64,000 nt of DNA. Origin: Gemmatimonadales bacterium. Lineage in GTDB: Bacteria > Gemmatimonadota > Gemmatimonadetes > Gemmatimonadales > GWC2-71-9. Each line of letters begins with the position of its first letter. The stretch's first letter is position 1. Location of the stretch: contig JAHBVU010000020.1 in NCBI GenBank assembly GCA_019637315.1, positions 1 to 64,000 on the forward strand. The letters are read 5' to 3'. The notes beneath the pieces are model-generated. The model saw nothing but the letters and a program-made list of their open reading frames with translations, did not search any database and was not told the DNA's origin. This document shows positions 1-6,654 of the stretch, one piece after another. The position numbers were made by a program, and so were the translations under genes.

Positions 1-332
1 ACGGCGACCCGGCGCTTTCGACGACGGGTCAACGATGAGCCGATCTCCCGGGGAGTTGCCCCCAGCGCCAGAAGCGAGCGCAGCAGCAAATCGATCGACA
101 CCGACGGGTCGCCCGCTTCCATCTTGGCCACCCGTGACTGGCTGGAACCCACGCGCTTCGCGAGGGCGGCCTGGGTCAGTCGTCGTGCCGTTCGCCGAGT
201 GCGCAGCGCTTCCGCCAGCGACAGACGCAGTTCGACAAAGGCTGCCTCTTCGGGGCTCAGGCCCAGAAACTCCGCCGCCGTTCCGACCTGCCAGCCGTGC
301 GCTTCCAGTCTGGTCCGCGTTGCCTTGTTCAT
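1..332 (-). CDS. higA: HigA-like XRE antitoxin, partial at left edge
   Basis: The frame opens with ATG at 332 and stays open to the window edge, so at least 110 residues are present and the C-terminus is missing. Residues about 35-90 form a helix-turn-helix of the XRE/Cro class, with the pattern RRLTQAALAKRVGSSQSRVAKME followed by a run typical of the fifth helix. It starts inside the stop of the gene upstream (ATGA overlap at 329-332), the toxin-first order typical of HigBA systems. By family knowledge it neutralises the toxin and represses the shared promoter. It lies in an integron cassette on the strand opposite to the cassette direction, as is common for toxin-antitoxin cassettes. Confidence 0.85.
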   Translation of the reverse strand, partial: MNKATRTRLEAHGWQVGTAAEFLGLSPEEAAFVELRLSLAEALRTRRTARRLTQAALAKRVGSSQSRVAKMEAGDPSVSIDLLLRSLLALGATPREIGSSLTRRRKRRVA

Positions 333-679
333 GCGTCCTCCGAGTCCGCCATCAGCTGATCATAGCGCCGCAAGCGTCGGCGGCAGTTCGCGACAATCCC
401 AGCCGGGGTTTGTGCCGTCTTCTTGCTGAACACCTCGGCAATCACAATGGCATCGGTATCCAGCCGATAGATGATTCGCCAGGTGGCCTGCTCGTCCGGG
501 ATGCGTAGTTCATGGCAGCGCGGCGCAATGCTGGGCATCGGTCGCGAGTGCGGCAGGCTCAGCTTCTCGCCCCGCTGCAAGCGGCGCAGTAGCACCCCGG
601 CCTCGAGGCGGGCGGCTGCTGAGAAGGGCGGGGTTTTGACTTCCCCGCGAAGCCAGACGAGCGGTTTGTCCGCGCCCAT
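329..679 (-). CDS. higB: HigB/Gp49-like RelE-superfamily toxin
   Basis: This 116-residue protein matches the phage-derived Gp49-like (DUF891) toxins. It has the N-terminal KPLVWLRGEVKTPPF stretch, a middle segment PHSRPMPSIAPRCHELRI and the strand pair TWRIIYRLDTDAIVIAEVFSKK. These proteins are translation-dependent mRNA interferases. The gene overlaps the antitoxin by four bases and is preceded by a promoter whose spacer carries a palindrome. The predicted transcription start falls at or next to the ATG, so the message may be leaderless. Toxin activity is inferred from family; the fold assignment is firm. Confidence 0.85.
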   Translation of the reverse strand: MGADKPLVWLRGEVKTPPFSAAARLEAGVLLRRLQRGEKLSLPHSRPMPSIAPRCHELRIPDEQATWRIIYRLDTDAIVIAEVFSKKTAQTPAGIVANCRRRLRRYDQLMADSEDA

Positions 680-684
680 AGGGG

Positions 685-713
685 ATAGTATGTCGAATGT
701 GACATATCGTCAA
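685..713 (-). promoter_or_regulatory. higBA promoter with operator palindrome
   Basis: Read on the minus strand there is TTGACG (713-708), a 17-base spacer and TACTAT (690-685). Within the spacer and touching the -10 lie the arms TATGTC (689-694) and GACATA (701-706), a good candidate for antitoxin autoregulation. The -10 box ends six bases before the toxin ATG at 679. Confidence 0.65.
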
Positions 714-719
714 GGCGCC

Positions 720-855
720 GTCTAACGGGGGTTTGCAGCGGGCAGCCGGGCGGGCGTCCTCTTCCGAAGTCGCGGCCGCGCCCTCATGTTAGGTGTGGAT
801 GGCGCGGCCGCTCAGCTCCTCGAGCGGCCGCCGCTGAAACCCAAAGTCGTTAGGC
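720..855 (+). repeat. Integron attC site 1 (136 nt)
   Basis: The site opens with GTCTAAC (R'', 720-726) and closes with GTTAGGC (R', 849-855), both fitting RYYYAAC and GTTRRRY. The arms fold: GGGTTTGCAGCGGGCAGCCG near the left pairs with the complement of CGGCCGCCGCTGAAACCC near the right, with extra unpaired bases on one side. An inner GCGGCCGCGCC pairs with GGCGCGGCCGC. This is the geometry of a folded attC recognised by an integron integrase. It ends the cassette carrying the HigBA pair. Confidence 0.88.
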
Positions 856-874
856 GTCAACGTTGATAGACTCG

Positions 875-1744
875 ATGAGCCCGGATGAACTGCATTCACG
901 GTTGCACGAGCGTGTCTTGGCGTGGCGTGTCAGCGTCGAGGATGTAGTCCACACAGCCAGTTCCGTCGTCGCATTTGGTCGCCGCGATCGACAGCCAGTC
1001 GTCATCAAGCTTGCGAGGCCCTCCAGCGACGAATGGTGCTCGGGACAGGTGCTAGAGGCTTTCGCGGGCCGAGGTGTGGTTCGAGTGCTGGAATACACGA
1101 ACGGCGCTGTGCTGCTTGAGCGGCTTCTGCCGGGGACAACCCTTGTGGATGCCGGCATCGAGGACAATGCCGCGATCGCGATCATCGCAGAGGTAGTCGG
1201 TCAGATGTCTCCCGATCCTCCACCGAGCACCGTGCCGACTATCCAAGTGTGGGGGGAAGGCTTCGAGCGGTATGCGGCGCTTGGCGGGTCCGAGATTCCT
1301 AAGCCGCTCGTAGAGGCAGCGCACCGAACCTATGGGGAACTATGTGCCTCCCAGGAGCATGTACGTCTGCTCCATGGCGATCTCCATCCTTCGAATGTGC
1401 TTCTTGATTCACAGCGAGGGTGGCTCGCAATCGACCCCAAGGGTGTTGTCGGCGAACTTGCATATGAAGTCGGAGCCGCACTCCGGAATCCTTGCGACCG
1501 TCCCGAGATTTTCGCTGCACCGAACACGCTCCGGAAGCGAGTCGATCATTTTGCACGCATACTACGGCTGGAGGCGACGCGCATTCTTGGGTGGGCGTTC
1601 GCTCAGGCGGTCCTCGCCGCCATCTGGGAGTTGGAAGACGACAGGAGTCTCACGACAGGCAAGGGTTGGCTTGCCTTCGCAAATACTGCTTATACGATGC
1701 TGGATCTAGATCACTCAAGCGGTTCGTGCCGCATTGACGCCTAA
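875..1744 (+). CDS. APH(6)-like streptomycin-type phosphotransferase cassette gene
   Basis: A 289-residue protein of the aminoglycoside/streptomycin 6-phosphotransferase family. It shows a kinase N-lobe (VVIKLARPSSDEW, with the ATP-binding Lys), the catalytic loop LLHGDLHPSNVLLD with Asp and Asn, and the metal-binding IDPKGVVGELAYEVG. The ATG at 875 was chosen over the in-frame TTG at 863; both lie just after the attC core. Its stop TAA lies inside the next attC core (GCCTAAC), which is usual for a compact integron cassette. The substrate cannot be read from sequence; resistance to streptomycin is the family expectation, not a demonstrated property. Confidence 0.85.
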   Translation: MSPDELHSRLHERVLAWRVSVEDVVHTASSVVAFGRRDRQPVVIKLARPSSDEWCSGQVLEAFAGRGVVRVLEYTNGAVLLERLLPGTTLVDAGIEDNAAIAIIAEVVGQMSPDPPPSTVPTIQVWGEGFERYAALGGSEIPKPLVEAAHRTYGELCASQEHVRLLHGDLHPSNVLLDSQRGWLAIDPKGVVGELAYEVGAALRNPCDRPEIFAAPNTLRKRVDHFARILRLEATRILGWAFAQAVLAAIWELEDDRSLTTGKGWLAFANTAYTMLDLDHSSGSCRIDA

Positions 1745-1768
1745 CAAGCAACCGTGTCTCGCTCCGTG

Positions 1769-2741
<973 letters not shown>

Positions 2742-2749
2742 GGGAGCCT

Positions 2750-2925
2750 CCCTGTTGGGTGATCTCGCTGCGGCCCGTCCTTGCGTCATCCGGGGTGCCC
2801 CCGCTCAACCGTTCGGGCTCGTCTCGAGGCCCACCCGACGCCCTCGCTTGTTACCGGTCTCGGGACCCAGGTTTGCCCGGGCTGTCGGCTGGGTTGTGCA
2901 GAGAGCTTACTTCAAATTGGACATA
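2750..2925 (-). ncRNA. IS110 bridge RNA (predicted)
   Basis: Read on the minus strand, the non-coding left end folds into two loops in the order known for IS621. Target loop: stem CCGACaGCCC (2888-2879) with GGGCGTCGG (2843-2835), apical hairpin GGTC-CCGA-GACC, left guide GCAAACC (2876-2870) and right guide TAACAAG (2853-2847). These two guides spell both halves of the occupied attC. Donor loop: stem GCCCG (2818-2814) with CGGGC (2777-2773), apical hairpin CGGGG-GCA-CCCCG, left guide ACGGTTG (2812-2806) identical to the element's right end, and right guide ending CAAG (2783-2780) matching its left end. The ends of the RNA are estimates. Confidence 0.82.
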
Positions 2926-3067
2926 CAAGGGTTTGCAGCGGGCAGCCGGGCGCGGTTCCTCTTCCGAAGTCGCGGCCGCGCCCCCATGTTGGTTAGAGGA
3001 TGGCGCGCCCGCTCAGCTCCCAGACGGCTGCCGCTGAAACCCAAAGTCGTTATGCCGTCGGCGCGGA

Positions 3068-3346
3068 TCAGTAGTGATAGCGGGCCTGCAGAAACTCCAC
3101 GCGATCGTCGAACACTTCATAGACGAGGCGGTCCGCTTCATTGATCCGGCGTGACCAGACATTGCCGCCAAGATGTTTGAGCGGTTCCGGTTTCCCGGGA
3201 CCAGTGAAGGGATCCCGCAAGACCGCCTCCAGCAGATCGAACACGCGCAGGGCCGTTTTGCGGTTGGTGTCCACCCAGTAGCGGAGATCCTCCAGGCATT
3301 CATCCTGGAGGACGGCCCGGCGCCGGTGTGGAGACCGGCGGGTCAG
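3068..3346 (-). CDS. yoeB: YoeB/Txe-family toxin
   Basis: The C-terminal part is a clear YoeB-type mRNA interferase: DPFTGPGKPEPLKH, VWSRRINEADRLVYEVF and the terminal ARYHY with catalytic His/Tyr. The only GTG-type start (3274) would give 68 residues and cut off the first helix. In-frame sequence continues upstream as RRAVLQDECLEDLRYWVDTN, which looks like the normal N-terminus, up to a CTG at 3346 that overlaps the antitoxin stop (CTGA). I therefore extended it to 92 residues with an uncommon CTG start; this is inference. Confidence 0.8.
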   Translation of the reverse strand: MTRRSPHRRRAVLQDECLEDLRYWVDTNRKTALRVFDLLEAVLRDPFTGPGKPEPLKHLGGNVWSRRINEADRLVYEVFDDRVEFLQARYHY

Positions 3347-3630
3347 GATGCCTCGCTCAGTCCGAGGTCCTGTCGAAGAGTCGCGAGGTCGCTCGCCTTG
3401 GTCCGGCCGCGTCGGCCGCGGGTCAAGGCGGCGAGCAATCGGGCCGCGTTCTGAGGCGATCGCAAGAGATAGGCAGTCTCCCGCAGGCTGGCCAATTCGT
3501 CGGCCGGAATGAGTGCCATGTCCTCGTGGCCACGGCGTTGAATGACGGCGGGCTCGCGCGAGCTCTCGACTTCGTCCCAGAGGGAGGCGAGGTTTTCACG
3601 GGCGTGGCTGTAGCTGGTCTTGACGGTCAT
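3343..3630 (-). CDS. yefM: YefM/Phd-family antitoxin
   Basis: A 95-residue YefM-type antitoxin beginning MTVKTSYSHARENLASLWDEV, followed by the Phd/YefM DNA-binding core (AVIQRRGHEDMALIPADELASLRETAYLLRS) and a flexible acidic/basic tail that would wrap the toxin. The start at 3630 has a good ribosome site (AGGAGG, seven bases upstream). The stop overlaps the proposed toxin start. The operator just upstream carries two TGTACA cores, the sequence known to be bound by YefM. Confidence 0.88.
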   Translation of the reverse strand: MTVKTSYSHARENLASLWDEVESSREPAVIQRRGHEDMALIPADELASLRETAYLLRSPQNAARLLAALTRGRRGRTKASDLATLRQDLGLSEAS

Positions 3631-3645
3631 CGGGCACCTCCTGTC

Positions 3646-3683
3646 TTGTACAGGACTATTGTACAATATGAGAGGATTGTCAA
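3646..3683 (-). promoter_or_regulatory. yefM-yoeB promoter/operator
   Basis: Two palindromes with the core TGTACA lie at 3646-3652 (TTGTACA) and 3659-3666 (TTGTACAA), 13 bases centre to centre. A consensus -35 TTGACA (minus strand, 3683-3678) precedes them; the palindromes cover the likely -10 region. TGTACA is the operator core described for E. coli YefM, so autoregulation by the complex is expected. Confidence 0.7.
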
Positions 3684-3688
3684 GGGCG

Positions 3689-3823
3689 GCATAACAGGGT
3701 TTGCAGCGGACAGCCGGGCGGGCCTCCGCTTCCGGAGTCGCGGCCGCGCCCCCATGTTAGTTGGAGGATGGCGCGGCCGCTCGGCTCCGTGCCGGCTGCC
3801 GCTGAAACCCAGAGTCGTTATGC
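3689..3823 (+). repeat. Integron attC site 3 (135 nt)
   Basis: R'' is GCATAAC (3689-3695) and R' is GTTATGC (3817-3823). R'' complements TTATGC at 3050, the first bases of the YefM/YoeB cassette, so this cassette spans 3050-3817. The arms GGGTTTGCAGCGGACAGCCG and CGGCTGCCGCTGAAACCC pair with two extrahelical bases, and the centre GCGGCCGCGCC pairs with GGCGCGGCCGC as in site 1. Confidence 0.88.
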
Positions 3824-3914
3824 CGCACGGCGTCGGTCACTTCCTCGCGAAGTTGCGAACCATCCGAGCCCCGGCTTACTTGAGAATGTCGTTATTCCGG
3901 ACCGAGGGATTACC

Positions 3915-4100
3915 ATGCCGAGTTCGCCGCAGCTGAAGCAACGCATTCTCGCCGCCGTCGATGATCTCCCCGCCGACGCGACGATCGAAGACGCCATTGA
4001 GCGGTTGATTTTCATCGCCCAAGTGGAGCGGGGCTTGGCCCAAGTCGAAGCCGGCCAGCTCATCCCCCATGAGGAGATTGTTAAGCGCTTCAGCCGGTGA
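3915..4100 (+). CDS. Orphan addiction-module antitoxin-like protein
   Basis: A 61-residue acidic helical protein starting MPSSPQLKQRILAAVDDLP and containing the segment TIEDAIERLIFIAQVERGLAQVEAG followed by PHEEIVKRF. The last part is the hallmark of short ParD/RelB-type antitoxins in which a toxin gene usually follows at once. No toxin follows here; the next sequence is a methyltransferase remnant. It starts 92 bases after attC 3, so it is likely the last cassette of the array, truncated with loss of its own attC. AGGGA sits eight bases before the ATG. Confidence 0.65.
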   Translation: MPSSPQLKQRILAAVDDLPADATIEDAIERLIFIAQVERGLAQVEAGQLIPHEEIVKRFSR

Positions 4101-4110
4101 CCCGCCTTGA

Positions 4111-4515
4111 TTGGACGCCCCAAGCGTCCGAGGTCTGTTCGAGACGCTCTACACCGATCCCCTTCGTCTCAAGGAGTTCCTTGCGGCAATGACCGGCATC
4201 AGCCATGGTGCCACCATGAAGATCGCCCGGGCGTACCCCTGGGCGAATCACCGAACCTTCGTCGATGTGGGCACTGCGCAGGGCGATCTGGCAGCTCAGA
4301 TCGTGCTGGCCAGCCGACACCTGCGGGGCGTCGGATTCGACCTGCCGGAAGTGGCGCCAGTGTTCGAGGAGTACGTCGCAGCGGTCGGTGCCGCCGACCG
4401 AAACATGCTGATCGAGACGGCGGGCGGTTTCGACTATACCGGGCAGCCCGGATGAAAGAGGCGGGATTCTCCAGCACTCGCGTGGAGCCTCTCGTGGGGC
4501 CTACTCAACCGAACG
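4111..4515 (+). pseudogene. Degraded SAM-dependent O-methyltransferase
   Basis: A fragment in one frame (4111-4455) carries the O-methyltransferase core: [22 protein letters not shown], the SAM-binding [15 protein letters not shown] and [17 protein letters not shown]. It breaks after FDYTG. In a shifted frame at 4452 the sequence [17 protein letters not shown]-like residues ([18 protein letters not shown]) resemble the normal C-terminus of the same family. The N-terminal dimerisation domain is missing and an internal segment has been lost, so I read it as a decayed gene left at the end of the cassette array. Confidence 0.65.
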
Positions 4516-5225
4516 ATCAACATCCGGCCTCGGCGCCATCGAGGCGGTCCCACGAACACCTGTTCTTCTTGGGCATGGCCGTGCTCCTGCTCGCCACGGT
4601 GTTCGTAGGCTTTGCGTCCTCCTATTACCTCGCCGGGATGGTCAACGCGTCCCTACCGAGTCGAATCATTCACGTCCACGCGCTCGTGGCCACCGCTTGG
4701 ATGCTGTTGTTTGCCGCGCAGGTGTCTCTGGCTTCCGCCCACGGCGTCGACCTGCATCGCCGCCTCGGGGTCATCGCTGTGCCACTGGCTTGCGCAATGG
4801 TCGTAACCGGTCTGATGGCTGGCGCAGATATTCTGAGGCGAGGCATTCCGCCAGGCCTCGAACATCTGCTCTTTCTCATCAACACCAATATGGTGCTGGT
4901 CTTCGCGGTGCTCATCGCGCTTGCCTACCGAATGCGAGGCGCTCCGCCCGCGCACAAGCGGCTGGTCGTGATGGCCCACGTCGCGCTCATGTTCGCAGGG
5001 TTCATTCGGTGGCCCGTCGAGTTCCTGTACCACAACATTCCCAGCGCCGCCCGCGCGCCCTACAGCTTCCTGCTCCTGATGGTTCTCTACGATCTCTGGA
5101 GCACGCGCAGGGTTCACCCTGTGACGCTGTGGGCCGGTGCCTTCCTCGTCTTCGTTTTCGAGGTCCAGTTCCTGGTAGCCGACACGATGGCTTGGCAAGC
5201 TTTCGCCGCATGGATCCGATCGTGA
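4452..5225 (+). CDS. Six/seven-helix membrane protein of unknown role
   Basis: About 257 residues with six or seven hydrophobic helices from residue 40 on ([89 protein letters not shown]). Conserved-looking His residues at IIHVHAL and [12 protein letters not shown] could bind haem or metal, but this is not shown. The ATG at 4452 makes the first 30 residues coincide with the methyltransferase remnant, so the true start may be further in. It overlaps the downstream hydrolase start by 16 bases. Confidence 0.6.
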   Translation: MKEAGFSSTRVEPLVGPTQPNDQHPASAPSRRSHEHLFFLGMAVLLLATVFVGFASSYYLAGMVNASLPSRIIHVHALVATAWMLLFAAQVSLASAHGVDLHRRLGVIAVPLACAMVVTGLMAGADILRRGIPPGLEHLLFLINTNMVLVFAVLIALAYRMRGAPPAHKRLVVMAHVALMFAGFIRWPVEFLYHNIPSAARAPYSFLLLMVLYDLWSTRRVHPVTLWAGAFLVFVFEVQFLVADTMAWQAFAAWIRS

Positions 5226-6589
5226 CGCGCCGGACCCTCGTGCTTGTCATTGCGCTCTTCATCGTCGGCGCGTGCGGTGGCCAGGAGGGTGCGAAGACGG
5301 CGCGAGACGCTCAGGCGCTGCTTCGCGGTCTGCACGACGCAGGCAGTTTCGGCGGCGCGGTGATCCTGTCGCGCGACGGACGTATCGTGTACGAAGGGGC
5401 GTTCGGACGGGCGGATCGTACCCGCTCCTTCTCGCTCGACACCCCAGCGGACGGCGCATCGCTGGCAAAAACCGCAACCGCGGCCGCGATCTGGCGGCTC
5501 GTCGCCGCAGGCGCACTTGCGCTCGACGATCCGGTGCAACGATACGTCGCAGAGTTTCCCTATCCCGACGTGAGCATCCGGCATTTGCTCAGTCACACCG
5601 CGGGTCTGCCGGATTACGATCCCTTTCAGCCGGTGCTCGAGGGCGAACGACCGGTCGACAATCTCGAATTGCAGAACGTCATGCGGCGGCAATCGCCACG
5701 GCCGCTCTTTCCGCCCGGCTCGCAGTTCAGCTACTGCAACATCTGCTACGACACCCTGGCGCTGCTCATCGAACGGGTGACGCGCGCGTCCTATAGTGAG
5801 CACGTGGTAAAGGGAATGCTCGCCGAAGCAGGCGCGACGACAGCATTCTTGCGGCCGGCGCGCTTCGCCGATTGGCCTGGCGTGCGCACGCTCGGGTTCG
5901 ACTCGAGCCGGCCCGATGCGGCCGTCTTCGACGTGTTCGACAACGAGGCCATCTATGGCGGTTCGAACATCTATTTCTCGGCGCGCGACCTGCACGCCTG
6001 GGCGCGTGCGTGGGCGGAGCGGCGTGCCGTGCCGGCGGACGTCTGGGATCAGGCGCTGGTGCCTGCGCGTATCGACGGGCACCCATCGGCAATGACGCTG
6101 TCCAGTTGGTACTGCGCGACGGATCGCCTGCGCTGCTACTACACCGGTCACCACCAGGGGTTCTTCAACCTCGTCTACTGGGATGCCGCGCGAAACGTGA
6201 CCGCCGTGTTCGTCTCCAACAGCACCATCGCCCCGCCGCTGCATCCGTGGTTCATGCGAACGCTCATCGCGCTCGCGGAGGGGGGTGACGCCCTGCCAGC
6301 GCCAGCGGTTGCATCCGACAAGGACACGCAGGTCGACCTGGTCGCCGTGGCGGGGCGCTATCGTATCGAAGGCCTTGGCGAGGTTATGATCGACGCCGCG
6401 GGCGCCACGCCCGTTATGCAAGTCGGCGACGGGCCACGTTACCAGCTCTATCAGGTCGGCTACGGCTGGCTCTACGCGCCGGGCGTTGATGCCTACCTGA
6501 CATTGCCGTTGCCTGTCGGAGAGACGCAGCCGCGCCTGTCCTGGAATTCGGTGTTCCTCTCGGGCGACGGTGCGCGCATTTCGCAGTGA
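5210..6589 (+). CDS. Beta-lactamase-fold serine hydrolase lipoprotein
   Basis: A 459-residue class C/beta-lactamase-family (PF00144) hydrolase. The N-terminus is a lipoprotein signal ending in VGAC at about residue 20. The catalytic SxxK is SLAK within DGASLAKTATA, the second motif is YCN in FSYCNICYD, and DVSIRHLLSHTAGLPDYDP is the usual family landmark. The C-terminal 100 residues form a separate beta domain. The ATG at 5210 was chosen because it gives a complete lipoprotein signal; it lies inside the end of the membrane-protein gene. Substrate unknown: esterase, peptidase or penicillin-binding activity are all possible. Confidence 0.85.
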   Translation: MDPIVTRRTLVLVIALFIVGACGGQEGAKTARDAQALLRGLHDAGSFGGAVILSRDGRIVYEGAFGRADRTRSFSLDTPADGASLAKTATAAAIWRLVAAGALALDDPVQRYVAEFPYPDVSIRHLLSHTAGLPDYDPFQPVLEGERPVDNLELQNVMRRQSPRPLFPPGSQFSYCNICYDTLALLIERVTRASYSEHVVKGMLAEAGATTAFLRPARFADWPGVRTLGFDSSRPDAAVFDVFDNEAIYGGSNIYFSARDLHAWARAWAERRAVPADVWDQALVPARIDGHPSAMTLSSWYCATDRLRCYYTGHHQGFFNLVYWDAARNVTAVFVSNSTIAPPLHPWFMRTLIALAEGGDALPAPAVASDKDTQVDLVAVAGRYRIEGLGEVMIDAAGATPVMQVGDGPRYQLYQVGYGWLYAPGVDAYLTLPLPVGETQPRLSWNSVFLSGDGARISQ

Positions 6590-6654
6590 CTGTGTTCGGC
6601 GCTTGCTCGGGGAACCGGCCGGCGCCGTGAACGACTCGGTCACGGTCGGCGTCC

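Noticed and set aside
4697-5209. Upstream 170-codon extension of the serine hydrolase
   Set aside because: It is a shifted-frame shadow of the membrane-protein gene; the lipoprotein signal begins at 5210.
5114-6643. 509-codon open frame opposite the serine hydrolase
   Set aside because: It is antisense to a well-supported gene and shows no domain or start signal.
6625-6645. Hairpin between the hydrolase and PEP carboxylase
   Set aside because: Only six base pairs with no T run; too weak to list as a terminator.
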